A stretch of DNA of 51,579 nt from Paraprevotella sp. (GCA_017937925.1 JAGBCQ010000028.1:1-51579), one strand, 5' to 3'. Shown: positions 27,700-39,865, numbered from the stretch's first letter. Notes: generated by a model not told the origin, from the sequence alone. Program-made: numbers and translations.

Positions 27700-28560
27700 T
27701 TAATTGTTTTCTAATAGACCGATGCAATCATTTAATGCATCTTCCCAATAAGGGATGTTTATGTTATAGGTATTCTTGATTTTCGTTTTGTCAAGTACCG
27801 AATAATGGGGGCGTGCCGCCGGAGTAGGGTATTCTTCGGTGTGCAACGGACGTACATGACATGTTGTGATGTTAGCAATTCGATGAATGGCTTTCGTGAA
27901 ATCGTACCATGAGATACATCCTTCATTACTGAAATGATAGATGCCCGGCGTGATGCCTTGCTTTAAGATTATGAATATTGCACGTGCCAAATCTCTTGCA
28001 TAAGTTGGTGTGCCTACTTGATCGAATATCACACCAAGATTGTCTTTCTCTCTTCCTAAGCGAATCATCGTTTTCACGAAGTTATTGCCAAACGTAGAGT
28101 ACAACCATGCTGTACGTATCACGACGGATTGTTTACATCCTGTCATTACGGCTTGTTCGCCTGCAAGTTTTGTTCGACCATAAACCGTGTTCGGGCAAGT
28201 CGGTTCCTCTTCTTTATAAGGAATATGTCCTGTTCCGTCAAACACGTAATCAGTGGAAATATGAATCATACAGCCACCTCTGCTTTCAACGGCTTTGGCT
28301 AGATAACCGGGAGCGATGTGATTCAGTATGTCACATAGTTCTTCGTTTTCTTCAGCTTTGTCAACGGCAGTATATGCGGCACAATTGATGATGCAATCAA
28401 TCTCGTGTTCATTGACAAAAGTATTTACGGCGTCACTGTTCGTTATGTCCAATTCATTGACATCGGTAAGAAAATAATTGAACTCAGGATGTTCTTTGGC
28501 CATCAGTTGTATTTCGTTGCCCAATTGACCGTTGCAGCCCGTAATGAGAATATTCTTCAT
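27700..28560 (-). CDS. rfbD: dTDP-4-dehydrorhamnose reductase
   Basis: The 286-aa short-chain dehydrogenase makes dTDP-L-rhamnose for surface glycans. The nucleotide motif is [14 protein letters not shown]. Tyr and Lys of the catalytic pair lie in [17 protein letters not shown], and [12 protein letters not shown] precedes them. No other rhamnose-pathway gene is nearby, so the pathway is scattered. It is 12 nt from the DUF4924 gene and 17 nt upstream of prfC. Confidence 0.94.
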   Translation of the reverse strand: MKNILITGCNGQLGNEIQLMAKEHPEFNYFLTDVNELDITNSDAVNTFVNEHEIDCIINCAAYTAVDKAEENEELCDILNHIAPGYLAKAVESRGGCMIHISTDYVFDGTGHIPYKEEEPTCPNTVYGRTKLAGEQAVMTGCKQSVVIRTAWLYSTFGNNFVKTMIRLGREKDNLGVIFDQVGTPTYARDLARAIFIILKQGITPGIYHFSNEGCISWYDFTKAIHRIANITTCHVRPLHTEEYPTPAARPHYSVLDKTKIKNTYNINIPYWEDALNDCIGLLENN

Positions 28561-28572
28561 ATTATATTATAC

Positions 28573-29118
28573 TTATTCAAAGTTTAAAGTTCCTTCTTTA
28601 TCTTGTTTGTAGTAGTCAGACAACATTGCGACCAATTTCGTTATGTCGGCAATGGCGCGTTGTGTTTCTTCGCCTATGGGCTTTTGTTGTAAGCGCAACA
28701 TCATTACACCGTATAAAGCTTCAAAACAAGTTTCTAATTCCGGAACCTCTTTGTTTTGGGATTTGTTTCGAAGTTCGACGATAAACGGAAGTGCTTTATA
28801 GTATGCTGCCGTGTAGAAAGGAAACTTACTTGATTTCAGTAGTTCGTTATGCAAATCAGTTAGAAAGATGACAATGTTCTTGTTTACTTGTAGATGTCCC
28901 TGAGTCTGTATTCCCTCTGCACGCATCATGTCAATCAAGTTCTTGTACCATTCTTCCAATGATTTCGCCTGTTCACCTTCTGCTTGGAATTGTTTCAAGT
29001 AACTCTCTTTTAATTTTTCTATATCTAAAGAGTGCGCCCGAACGATGTCTTCCACTTGCCACATATAAAGCAAGTATTCTGCTATATTTTTTTTCTTGAG
29101 TTGTTCTGCTATATACAT
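28573..29118 (-). CDS. DUF4924 family protein
   Basis: The 181-aa soluble, mostly helical product matches the Bacteroidota DUF4924 family: IAEQLKKKNIAEYLLYMWQV at the N-terminus, SLEEWYKNLIDMMRAEG in the middle, and FEALYGVMMLRLQQKPIGEE toward the end. The function is unknown. It is always found with no clear catalytic residues. It sits 7 nt from the LysE-type exporter and 12 nt from rfbD. Confidence 0.85.
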   Translation of the reverse strand: MYIAEQLKKKNIAEYLLYMWQVEDIVRAHSLDIEKLKESYLKQFQAEGEQAKSLEEWYKNLIDMMRAEGIQTQGHLQVNKNIVIFLTDLHNELLKSSKFPFYTAAYYKALPFIVELRNKSQNKEVPELETCFEALYGVMMLRLQQKPIGEETQRAIADITKLVAMLSDYYKQDKEGTLNFE

Positions 29119-29125
29119 AATTGCT

Positions 29126-29782
29126 TTAGAATGATAATCCGGTCAGTGTAATGATGATACCACCGATAGCAGCGACAATGACGATACTACCGATAATTCT
29201 GTTTAATATCCAAATGCCTTTCACATCAAAACGACTTCTTACCTTGTCGATAAAATATGTAAGAGTAAACCACCAAAGCAAAGCGCCGAGCGCTATAGAG
29301 AGGTAACCAATGGATTGTTGAACGAGAAAATCCGGAACTACAAATGTAAAGCGTGCAAACAACGCTACGAATAAAAATATAATTAAGGGGTTAGAGAACG
29401 TGACGAAGAATCCTGTGACCATATTGTGAACCAATGTCCCTTTTTTTGGTGAAGTAGGTCTTATGGATTTTGTTGGATTGGAGCGGTAGGTATAAATTCC
29501 GAAAATAAACATCATGACGCTTCCGATGAGTTGAAGATAGAACATATTTGTTTTGTCCTCAATGAAATCGACTACGAAACTCATGCCCAATCCCGTAATC
29601 ATCGCATATATGATGTCGCTGAATGCTGCGCCTATACCTGTTACGAAACCAAACCAACGTCCTTTGTTCAGTGTACGTTGGATGCATAGAATACCTACGG
29701 GACCCATTGGAGCTGATGCGACAATGCCGATAAGTAATCCTTTTATAATTAAATCTAAAGTACTAACAGGTTCTAACCACAT
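29126..29782 (-). CDS. LysE-family amino-acid exporter-like protein
   Basis: The 218-aa inner-membrane protein has six predicted helices and the LysE/RhtB signature ASAPMGPVGILCIQRTLNKG near residue 20, followed by GFVTGIGAAFSDIIYAMITG and FFVTFSNPLIIFLFVALFARF. Family members export amino acids; the substrate is unknown. It heads the minus-strand run LysE-DUF4924-rfbD-prfC-tsaC-clc-fmt, whose gaps are all 22 nt or less. Confidence 0.88.
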   Translation of the reverse strand: MWLEPVSTLDLIIKGLLIGIVASAPMGPVGILCIQRTLNKGRWFGFVTGIGAAFSDIIYAMITGLGMSFVVDFIEDKTNMFYLQLIGSVMMFIFGIYTYRSNPTKSIRPTSPKKGTLVHNMVTGFFVTFSNPLIIFLFVALFARFTFVVPDFLVQQSIGYLSIALGALLWWFTLTYFIDKVRSRFDVKGIWILNRIIGSIVIVAAIGGIIITLTGLSF

Positions 29783-29891
29783 AATTATTGCAAATTTGGC
29801 ACTTTTTTACGAGATAGTAAAGAAATACGCTTTCTTTTTTTGCTTTTCTTTAAAAAGGAAAGATTTTCTTCTGCTTTATGACAGAATTATC

Positions 29892-29899
29892 TATCTTTG
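29892..29899 (+). promoter_or_regulatory. -7 element TATCTTTG
   Basis: A perfect TAnnTTTG match 36 nt before the ROK kinase ATG, in the divergent gap 29783-29935. Confidence 0.55.
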
Positions 29900-29935
29900 T
29901 ACGATGATGACAATAACTTTTAAATAATAATACTT

Positions 29936-30898
29936 ATGGAAAACAAACCTTATGTTATAGGTCTGGATTTAGGAGGTACCAACTCCGTTTTTGGAATTGT
30001 AGATGCTGACGCAAAGATAGTGGCATCGACTTCTATTCGTACAAAGGGACATGCCGATGTTAATGAGTACGTTGCATGTTGTTGCGAGGCATTGCGTCCT
30101 CTGATTGAACAAGTTGGAGGTATAGATAAAATTAAAGGTATGGGTATTGGCGCTCCCAACGGAAATTATTATTCCGGAACGATTGAGCACGCTCCGAATT
30201 TGGAATGGAAGGGTATCATACCTTTGGCAAAGCTTTTCAGCGATGGTTTGGGTATCCCTGTTGTGCTGACCAATGATGCTAATGCTGCTGCGTTAGGAGA
30301 GATGATATATGGTGCAGCCAAGGGCATGAAGAACTTTATAATGATAACTCTCGGTACGGGAGTGGGCAGTGGTATTGTTGTTAATGGAGAATTGGTGTAC
30401 GGTAGTGATGGCTTTGCCGGTGAATTGGGCCATGTGATTGTTGATACTTCAGACGATGCCCGTCTTTGCGGATGTGGACGCAAGGGATGTTTGGAGGCTT
30501 ATTGTTCTGCTACCGGTGTGGCGCGTACAGCACGTGAATTCTTGGCGAAGAGAAGTGACGAGAGTGAATTGAGAAGTATTCCAATGGAGCAAATTACTTC
30601 TAAGGACGTGGCGATAGCAGCCGGACATGGTGACCAATTGGCTTGTGAGATTTATAAGTTTACCGGTGAATTGTTAGGACGTACATGCGCTAACTTTACT
30701 ACCTTCTCAAGTCCTGAAGCCTATGTGTTCTTTGGCGGACTGACAAAAGCCGGCGATTTGATTATGAATCCTATAAAGGAGGCTTACGATGCCAATGTGT
30801 TGAACATCTTTAAGGGTAAGGCACAGATTTTGATTTCTCAGTTGGACGATGCGCAAGCTGCCGTATTGGGCGCTGCTGCGTTAGCATGGAAACAATAA
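29936..30898 (+). CDS. ROK-family sugar kinase (glucokinase-like)
   Basis: The 320-aa cytoplasmic kinase has the phosphate-binding motif VIGLDLGGTNSVFGIV, the sugar-binding stretch LTNDANAAALGEMIYGA, GTGVGSGIVVNGELVYG and the zinc-binding signature CGCGRKGCLEAYCS. This layout is that of Bacteroidota glucokinase, which phosphorylates glucose to glucose-6-phosphate. It has no helix-turn-helix and so is not a ROK regulator. It is monocistronic between a good promoter and a strong terminator. Confidence 0.92.
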   Translation: MENKPYVIGLDLGGTNSVFGIVDADAKIVASTSIRTKGHADVNEYVACCCEALRPLIEQVGGIDKIKGMGIGAPNGNYYSGTIEHAPNLEWKGIIPLAKLFSDGLGIPVVLTNDANAAALGEMIYGAAKGMKNFIMITLGTGVGSGIVVNGELVYGSDGFAGELGHVIVDTSDDARLCGCGRKGCLEAYCSATGVARTAREFLAKRSDESELRSIPMEQITSKDVAIAAGHGDQLACEIYKFTGELLGRTCANFTTFSSPEAYVFFGGLTKAGDLIMNPIKEAYDANVLNIFKGKAQILISQLDDAQAAVLGAAALAWKQ

Positions 30899-30916
30899 TT
30901 ATATAGAGATAAAAAG

Positions 30917-30943
30917 AAAAAAGCCGCAATTGCGGCTTTTTTT
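30917..30943. terminator. Bidirectional terminator
   Basis: The palindrome GCCGCAATTGCGGC is flanked by A6 and T7 tracts, between the ROK gene and the convergent small gene of the zeta-like locus. Confidence 0.88.
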
Positions 30944-31097
30944 ATAGTTCGTCGGCGCTCACTTCAACAACCATACCGTCGCGAGCGATGATAAGCGTTG
31001 AATTGTTGTGCTTAGCTCGAGCGATGAGACGTTTTTGTGCGAGGCGGATACCTTCGTCAATCTTGCGTTGCATCTCGTAAACTTCCTTTTCAGTCAT
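30942..31097 (-). CDS. Small protein overlapping the zeta-toxin-like gene (candidate antitoxin)
   Basis: The product is about 51 aa (MTEKEVYEMQRKIDEGIRLA...), with a helical first half and a strand-like end (STLIIARDGMVVEVSADEL). The ATG at 31097 overlaps the stop of the kinase gene by 8 nt (ATGACTGA), which indicates translational coupling; ATG 31109 is an alternative. I think similar small proteins sit next to zeta-like kinases in other bacteria, so an antitoxin or accessory role is plausible. It has no recognised domain. Confidence 0.6.
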   Translation of the reverse strand: MTEKEVYEMQRKIDEGIRLAQKRLIARAKHNNSTLIIARDGMVVEVSADEL

Positions 31098-31692
31098 CCG
31101 TGTCCTCATTCCGGTATTTCTTTTGAAGTTTCTGAAAAACGGCTGGTTCCGCAATGTTTACTTTCTCGTCCTTCCATCCGCTTGCAATCTTATTGGCAGG
31201 ACAGACACTATTGTCGTACAAAGCCCAATAATCACAAATCGGGATGTAAAGGTTAAAGAGGTTCTTCAAACCGTTCTCGTATCTACGGTAAATCACATCT
31301 AGCGGTATGTTATGTCCGCCTTCACTGACTCTTTTTTCTACACGTTTCACAGCCTGTTCCGGTGTGCTCAGCGAGAAAAATAATAGTGTAACGAAATAAC
31401 CTCTTTTTTGTGCTTGTTGAATCAACTTGACATACGAGCGTGTGGCAAGCGTTGTCTCAAAGGCGAATGTTTCTCCTTCTCTCAGCAAATGTATGATGCG
31501 CTCTATCATAAGACGACCGGCTTGCAATGCAACGCCTTCCGGATTGAAGGGAGAGAGCCCTGCTGCGATTTCGTCGGCATTGACGAACTCTTGACAGTTG
31601 AGCATCTCAGGCAACACCGTAAAACTTGCTGTTGTTTTACCGGCGCCGTTACACCCGGCTATAATATATAAATTATGCTTCTTGTCGTTCAT
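31090..31692 (-). CDS. Zeta-toxin-family P-loop kinase
   Basis: The 200-aa product has a Walker A motif GCNGAGKTT at about residues 13-21. NADEIAAGLSPFNPEGVALQ and GRLMIERIIHLLREGETFAFETTL follow, the typical zeta-toxin/UDP-GlcNAc-kinase-like pattern, then IPLDVIYRRYENGLKNLF with the Arg-rich lid. Classical zeta toxins phosphorylate UDP-N-acetylglucosamine. The non-plasmid forms are less well known and may not be toxic. It has its own promoter and a coupled small downstream gene. Confidence 0.85.
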   Translation of the reverse strand: MNDKKHNLYIIAGCNGAGKTTASFTVLPEMLNCQEFVNADEIAAGLSPFNPEGVALQAGRLMIERIIHLLREGETFAFETTLATRSYVKLIQQAQKRGYFVTLLFFSLSTPEQAVKRVEKRVSEGGHNIPLDVIYRRYENGLKNLFNLYIPICDYWALYDNSVCPANKIASGWKDEKVNIAEPAVFQKLQKKYRNEDTDD

Positions 31693-31720
31693 ACATCTCT
31701 GTGTGTTGACATCCGTGTTG

Positions 31721-31751
31721 CAAATATAGTATTTGGTTGTGAATCTTCCAA
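31721..31751 (-). promoter_or_regulatory. Promoter of the zeta-like operon
   Basis: On the minus strand TTG (31751-31749), a 20-nt spacer and TATATTTG (31728-31721), 28 nt before the ATG. Confidence 0.6.
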
Positions 31752-31803
31752 TATTTTAAGATTTCTTTTTGAAAAATTACGGAAGTAGTCTAAAATAAAT
31801 CTT

Positions 31804-31811
31804 TACCTTTG
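31804..31811 (+). promoter_or_regulatory. -7 element TACCTTTG
   Basis: A perfect TAnnTTTG match 12 nt before ATG 31824 and 24 nt before ATG 31836 of the TrhA gene. The spacing slightly favours the second ATG. Confidence 0.5.
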
Positions 31812-31823
31812 CACAAGTTTTAA

Positions 31824-32489
31824 ATGAAATTGGTAATGGGAATTTTCTATACAAAAGGTGAAGAACGAGCTAACAGTATCACGCATGGATTCGGTATATT
31901 GTTAGGTCTGGTTGTCTGCATTTTATTTCTTGTTTATTGTTATACACGCGGCAATTCATGGGCGGAATTAAGCATTTGGTTATACATGGCGGGTATGTTA
32001 GGGTCGTACATCTGTTCTACATTATACCACGCATGGCCGATGGGAACAAAGGTGAGGAATGTTTTACGCAAATGGGACCACGCTGCTATTTATTGGCATA
32101 TCGCCGGTAGCTATTCACCTATCACCTTATTGGCGATGCGCGAGCAAGGACCTTGGGGTTGGGGACTCTTTATCTTTGTTTGGGCGTGTGCCATTTTTGG
32201 AACAGTAATGAGTTTTATCAAGCTCAAAGAGCATAGTAATTTTGAAACCATCTGTTATGTGCTGATGGGGTTGTCGGTCCTAGTGGCATTCAAACCGTTA
32301 ATGGATGCCGTAAGTCCCGAAGCGGTAGGTTGGATAATAGGCGAGGGCGTTTGTTATATTACCGGTGCTTTGTTCTATACCTTACATAAAAAGAAATATA
32401 TGCACACGGTGTTCCATGTGTTTGTACTTCTTGGTTCTGTTTGTCATATCCTTGCAGTGTGGGATATGCTCAGAGACTATTTGTCTTAA
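31824..32489 (+). CDS. trhA: PAQR / hemolysin III family membrane protein (TrhA-like)
   Basis: The 221-aa product has seven predicted membrane helices and the HlyIII/PAQR motifs: KGEERANSITHGFGI at the start, SYICSTLYHAWP and WDHAAIYWHIAGSYSPI, and a C-terminal YMHTVFHVFVLLGSVCHILAV. The conserved His residues are metal ligands in PAQR proteins. Bacterial TrhA affects membrane fluidity; haemolysis is historical. It is convergent with trmD and separated from it by 11 nt. Confidence 0.9.
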   Translation: MKLVMGIFYTKGEERANSITHGFGILLGLVVCILFLVYCYTRGNSWAELSIWLYMAGMLGSYICSTLYHAWPMGTKVRNVLRKWDHAAIYWHIAGSYSPITLLAMREQGPWGWGLFIFVWACAIFGTVMSFIKLKEHSNFETICYVLMGLSVLVAFKPLMDAVSPEAVGWIIGEGVCYITGALFYTLHKKKYMHTVFHVFVLLGSVCHILAVWDMLRDYLS

Positions 32490-32500
32490 TAAACGTTCGG

Positions 32501-33178
32501 TTATTTTTTAAGTAAGTCGGGGCGCAACGCTTTGGTGCGCTCAAAGGATTGTTGTAATTCCCATTCCTTGATTTTGGCTTCATGACCTGACAAAAGAATG
32601 TCGGGCACTTTCCAGCCGTTGTATTCGGCAGGACGTGTATAGACAGGAGCGGCCAATAGATTGTCTTGGAATGAATCGGACAAGGCGCTCTGCTCGTCAC
32701 CGATAACTCCCGGTATGATACGTACAATGGCATCGGTCATTACTGCCGCAGCCAATTCGCCACCGGTCAGTACATAATCTCCAATGCTCACTTCCTTTGT
32801 TATCAAATGTTCGCGTATTCTATAATCTATACCTTTATAGTGTCCGCATAGGATAATCAGATTCTGTGCCAATGACAGCGTGTTCGCCATTGGTTGATTG
32901 AACTGCTCTCCGTCGGGAGTCGTAAAAATCACTTCATCGTAATCGCGTTCTGCTTTGAGTGACGAAATGCAACGGTCTATCGGTTCGCATTGCATTACCA
33001 TACCGGCGAAACCGCCGAATGGGTAGTCGTCCACGCGTCGGAATTTATTGGTGGAGTAATCGCGCAGATTGTGTAAATGGATTTCCGCCAAACCTTTTTT
33101 TTGGGCGCGTCCCAATATGCTTTCTCTGACAAACCCTTCTAAGAGTTCGGGTAGTACGGTAATAATATCTATTCTCAT
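32501..33178 (-). CDS. trmD: tRNA (guanine37-N1)-methyltransferase
   Basis: The 225-aa SPOUT enzyme methylates G37 of tRNAs read by CNN codons. It shows [20 protein letters not shown] at the start, [29 protein letters not shown] and the knot motif [13 protein letters not shown]. The C-terminal [17 protein letters not shown] is typical. ATG 33178 is used; ATG 33208 would add ten atypical residues. It is not in the usual rpsP-rimM-rplS operon. Confidence 0.95.
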   Translation of the reverse strand: MRIDIITVLPELLEGFVRESILGRAQKKGLAEIHLHNLRDYSTNKFRRVDDYPFGGFAGMVMQCEPIDRCISSLKAERDYDEVIFTTPDGEQFNQPMANTLSLAQNLIILCGHYKGIDYRIREHLITKEVSIGDYVLTGGELAAAVMTDAIVRIIPGVIGDEQSALSDSFQDNLLAAPVYTRPAEYNGWKVPDILLSGHEAKIKEWELQQSFERTKALRPDLLKK

Positions 33179-33306
33179 CGCAGAGTGATTTTCTGAAACT
33201 TTTTGCAAATGTAGTCATTTTGCCTAAGATATAACAGACAGAAGCCGGCTATTACTAAAAATGAATGTTAAATAATGGGTTTTTAGGACTTTTTCGGTCT
33301 GTTTGT

Positions 33307-33362
33307 TTTGCTTTTCTAAATTCTTAGATATAGTTTTGCTCGCAGAAAACTAAAAGTTTAGA
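33307..33362 (+). promoter_or_regulatory. blaI-like promoter with two CTAA-N4-TTAG operators
   Basis: TTTG (33307-33310), a 20-nt spacer and TAGTTTTG (33331-33338) form a canonical promoter. Two dyads, TCTAAATTCTTAGA (33315-33328, inside the spacer) and ACTAAAAGTTTAGA (33349-33362, after the -7 box), share CTAA-N4-TTAG with centres 34 nt apart. They are good candidates for autorepression by the BlaI-like protein. Confidence 0.7.
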
Positions 33363-33366
33363 AATT

Positions 33367-33750
33367 ATGAGCAAAAGTACGACATTGACAAAAGCAGAGA
33401 TGCAAATCATGAATATCTTATGGTCATTGCCTTCTTCCAAAGGTACCATCAATGAAGTGTTGGAATGTTATGAAGATAAGAAACCGGCTTATACGACAGT
33501 CGCCACCTTTATGAAAATTCTTTTGAATAAGGGGTTCGTTTCTTTTGAGAAAATTTCGGGGACAAAAACTCTACGGTATTATCCTTTGATAACGAAACAG
33601 GAATATACCAAACATGTACTGAATGGGGTAAAGGATGATTTGTTCGGTGGCTCTTTTTCCTCCTTGGTGCGTTTCTTTATCAAAGAGGAGCGCATATCAG
33701 ACGCAGATTTGCAAGAACTGATTGATATGATTGAAAAACAACATGAATGA
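33367..33750 (+). CDS. BlaI/MecI/CopY-family repressor
   Basis: The 127-aa winged-helix repressor has the family N-terminus LTKAEMQIMNILWSLPSSKG, the recognition-helix region KPAYTTVATFMKILLNKGFV and the C-terminal dimerisation part IKEERISDADLQELIDMIEK. In this family the sensor BlaR1 triggers cleavage of the repressor. It precedes the M56 gene by 50 nt. No beta-lactamase gene is nearby, so the signal and targets are unknown. Confidence 0.9.
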   Translation: MSKSTTLTKAEMQIMNILWSLPSSKGTINEVLECYEDKKPAYTTVATFMKILLNKGFVSFEKISGTKTLRYYPLITKQEYTKHVLNGVKDDLFGGSFSSLVRFFIKEERISDADLQELIDMIEKQHE

Positions 33751-33800
33751 TTTGAAAGGAGTATTAAAGGAGCATTAAACAAGCATTAAATATAAGATAA

Positions 33801-35195
33801 ATGGGACTATTTCTAGTTTATATCATTAAGGCGTCATTGTGTATGACATTGTTGTACCTCCCTTATGCGCTCTTATTGCGATATGAGAAGTGGCACAGTT
33901 TGAACCGTATCATGTTGCTCGGTATTTTGTCGCTTTCATTTGTCATCCCATTGCTTCAATCCGAATGGTTTGGCATGGCGGAAATGCCATTAAACGAAGC
34001 GATTACGGTAAGTCTGAATGAGACTTTTGACGAAACTGCGTCTGTTCTCATCGTGAACGACGTTGAAGAGCGTACGTTATGGCCCCTGTTCCTAGTCGGA
34101 CTTTATATCACAGGGATATTACTTTCGGTATTGGTACGCGGGTGGCAATTTGTCAGTCTGTATAGGTTCATGCCGAATGGTTGTGTATGGGAAGAGCGCA
34201 ATATTAACGGTTGGACGCTCTATTGTCATGCTCATGACGTGTCGCCTTTCAGCTGGATGAATCGCATTGTTATCTCAGAGGCTGATTATGAGAGTGATGC
34301 CGGTCGTGCCATTATGGCGCATGAAACAGCACATGTTCTGTATCGTCATTCGTATGATACACTCTTGGTTTTGATGGCAGAGACGGTCATGTGGTTCAAT
34401 CCTATTGTATGGCTTATCGAAATGGATTTGCGCTGCATCCATGAGTATCAAGCCGATGACTACGTCTTGTCACAAGGCGTCAATTCAAAAAACTATCAAA
34501 TGTATTTAATAAAAAAGGCCGTTGGCTCTCGACTGCAATCTTTTGCCAACGGCTTGAATCAAAGCACACTTAAAAAACGTATTGCAATGATGTACAAAAA
34601 GTCAAACAAGTGGGCGGCACTGAAGTATATGTACGTGCTACCCGTAGGGGCGATAGCCACAGTGGCATTCGCACATCCGGAGTTCGAGAACCGAGTAAGT
34701 AACCCGTTGAAGTCCGTTTCCGACGTCAAAGTTACGGATTTATCCGAAACCATGAAAGAAAAAGCGCATGATATTGCGCATGAGGTGGTTGCGGTATCCA
34801 GCGAAGCACCGAATGGCGAGGGAGTTGTAACGGTTTACGCATATGCTCCTAAGACGTCTGCCGATGATATGGTGCGCGACAGCGTATATCGGTTGGTCGA
34901 GGAGATGCCGAGATTTCCCGGTGGCGAAGCCAAGATGATGGAGTTTTTAGCTAAAAACGTGCAGTATCCGAAGGATGCTGTTGCGAAGGGTATCTCAGGA
35001 AAGGTGGTCGTTCAAATGATAATCCGCAGTGATGGTACTACCACCGGTCATAAGGTGGTTAAATGGGTAAATCCTTCGTTGGACGAAGAAGCCTTACGAG
35101 TGGCGCGTATGATGCCCAAATGGACACCGGGAAAGATTAAAGGTAAGGCGGTAAGCAGTGTTTTCTCATTTCCGATTCAGTTTCGCTTGCAGTAA
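33801..35195 (+). CDS. BlaR1-like M56 metallopeptidase with C-terminal TonB domain
   Basis: The 464-aa inner-membrane protein has N-terminal membrane helices (from YIIKASLCMTLLYLPYALLL), the M56 zinc motif HETAHVLYRHS with the HExxH residues near residue 172, and LRCIHEYQADDYVL, which supplies the third ligand. After a further helix (ALKYMYVLPVGAIATVAFA) comes a periplasmic linker and a TonB C-terminal domain (FPGGEAKMMEFLAKNVQYP... to FPIQFRLQ). The fusion replaces the penicillin-binding sensor of BlaR1, so it probably senses something else. It forms an operon with the BlaI-like gene. Confidence 0.92.
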   Translation: MGLFLVYIIKASLCMTLLYLPYALLLRYEKWHSLNRIMLLGILSLSFVIPLLQSEWFGMAEMPLNEAITVSLNETFDETASVLIVNDVEERTLWPLFLVGLYITGILLSVLVRGWQFVSLYRFMPNGCVWEERNINGWTLYCHAHDVSPFSWMNRIVISEADYESDAGRAIMAHETAHVLYRHSYDTLLVLMAETVMWFNPIVWLIEMDLRCIHEYQADDYVLSQGVNSKNYQMYLIKKAVGSRLQSFANGLNQSTLKKRIAMMYKKSNKWAALKYMYVLPVGAIATVAFAHPEFENRVSNPLKSVSDVKVTDLSETMKEKAHDIAHEVVAVSSEAPNGEGVVTVYAYAPKTSADDMVRDSVYRLVEEMPRFPGGEAKMMEFLAKNVQYPKDAVAKGISGKVVVQMIIRSDGTTTGHKVVKWVNPSLDEEALRVARMMPKWTPGKIKGKAVSSVFSFPIQFRLQ

Positions 35196-35227
35196 AACAA
35201 GCAGAGAAATTAAGTTAATGTTTAACA

Positions 35228-35261
35228 AGGTGGCGCCTCAAAGCGGGTGCCACCTTTTTCT
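35228..35261 (+). terminator. Terminator after the BlaI/M56 operon
   Basis: GGTGGCGCC-type left arm and GGGTGCCACC right arm (core GGTGGC/GCCACC) precede a T5 tract. Confidence 0.75.
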
Positions 35262-35289
35262 TATTAGTGTACAGTTCCTATACCTCCAA

Positions 35290-35377
35290 GTGTACACAAA
35301 AATGTACTCAGGCGTACACAAAAATGTACTCAAGTGTACACAAAAATGTACACAGGCGTACACAAAAATGTACTCCC
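35290..35377. repeat. Four tandem 22-bp repeats with internal dyad
   Basis: Units of the form GYGTACACAAAAATGTACWC plus two bases occur at 35290, 35312, 35334 and 35356. A degraded copy begins at 35267. The third unit holds a perfect 7-bp inverted repeat GTGTACA/TGTACAC with a 6-nt spacer. The array lies between the convergent M56 and flavoprotein genes. Confidence 0.85.
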
Positions 35378-35417
35378 CATTGCATTTTCTTTTTTTGCGT
35401 TCGTGATAAAAATGATG

Positions 35418-38810
<3,393 letters not shown>

Positions 38811-38843
38811 TTGAAGATTGTTGGTGGATTGTGAGATTATTTG

Positions 38844-38851
38844 TATTTTTG
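38844..38851 (+). promoter_or_regulatory. -7 element TATTTTTG of dapA
   Basis: A perfect TAnnTTTG match 28 nt before ATG 38880. Confidence 0.55.
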
Positions 38852-38879
38852 TCGCGAATTAGCTAAGAGCACTAAAAAT

Positions 38880-39773
38880 ATGGCACAAAATAAATTCAAG
38901 GGGTTAGGAATCGCATTGGTTACTCCTTTTAAATCGGACGGAAGCATTGACTACGAGGCGTTGGTGAGATTGGTGGAGTATCAAATAAAAAACGGTGTGG
39001 ATTTCCTATGTATTATGGGAACGACAGCCGAGACTCCTTGCTTATCTGCCGAAGAAAAAGCCGAACTTAAATCGTTTTTTATCGAGAGGGTAGCCGGAAG
39101 AGTTCCCTTGTTGATGGGTTGTGGAGGTAATAATACCGCAGCCATTGTCAAAGAGTTGAAAGAGGGTGATTGGAGAGGTATAGACGGCATCTTGTCCGTT
39201 TGTCCTTATTATAACAAACCTTCACAAGAGGGATTGTATCAGCATTACAAGGCTATAGCAGAGGCTTCGCCGGTACCTGTGGTATTGTACAATGTGCCGG
39301 GACGTACCGGAGTGAATATGAGTGCAGAAACTACATTGCGCCTTGCTCGCGATTTTGAAAACATTGTAGCGATAAAAGAGGCGAGTGGCAATATCACACA
39401 GATGGACGATATTATCAAGAACAAACCTAATAATTTTGACGTTATCTCCGGTGACGATGGTATTACGTTCCCGTTAATCACACTGGGAGCCGTCGGTGTT
39501 ATCTCAGTCATTGGTAATGCGTTGCCGGCTGAGTTCAGTCGTATGGTGCGTATGGCATTAAACGGAGATTATGAATATGCCCGTGTGATACATCATAAGT
39601 TTACCGAACTTTTCAAATTGTTGTTCGTTGATGGCAATCCTGCCGGCGTTAAGGCGATGCTTCACGCCATGGGGATGATTGAGAACCAACTTCGTTTACC
39701 ATTGGTTCCTACAAGGTTGACAACAATGGAAAAAATTTCAGCCATCTTGAAGGAATTGAATATCCGATATTAA
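38880..39773 (+). CDS. dapA: 4-hydroxy-tetrahydrodipicolinate synthase
   Basis: The 297-aa enzyme condenses pyruvate with aspartate semialdehyde in lysine/diaminopimelate synthesis. The Schiff-base Lys is in IVAIKEASGN, the catalytic Tyr in PVVLYNVPGRTG, and GTTAETPCLS carries the Thr pair (here GTTAETP instead of the more common GTTGE). It starts at ATG 38880 behind its own promoter, 69 nt after ligA. Confidence 0.96.
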   Translation: MAQNKFKGLGIALVTPFKSDGSIDYEALVRLVEYQIKNGVDFLCIMGTTAETPCLSAEEKAELKSFFIERVAGRVPLLMGCGGNNTAAIVKELKEGDWRGIDGILSVCPYYNKPSQEGLYQHYKAIAEASPVPVVLYNVPGRTGVNMSAETTLRLARDFENIVAIKEASGNITQMDDIIKNKPNNFDVISGDDGITFPLITLGAVGVISVIGNALPAEFSRMVRMALNGDYEYARVIHHKFTELFKLLFVDGNPAGVKAMLHAMGMIENQLRLPLVPTRLTTMEKISAILKELNIRY

Positions 39774-39810
39774 CAGATAGTTTTTATAAAAGTAGATACA
39801 TATATATAAT

Positions 39811-39838
39811 AAAGGCGCAAGGTTGAACTTGCGCCTTT
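39811..39838. terminator. Bidirectional terminator
   Basis: AAAGGCGCAAG and CTTGCGCCTTT form an 11-bp stem with a GTTGAA loop, between convergent dapA and the TPR gene. Confidence 0.88.
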
Positions 39839-39865
39839 ATTGTATGTGTTTCTTTGGGCAGGGGC

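Noticed and set aside
35290-35377. Possible CRISPR array
   Set aside because: The 22-bp units are directly contiguous with no spacers, and no cas genes are present.
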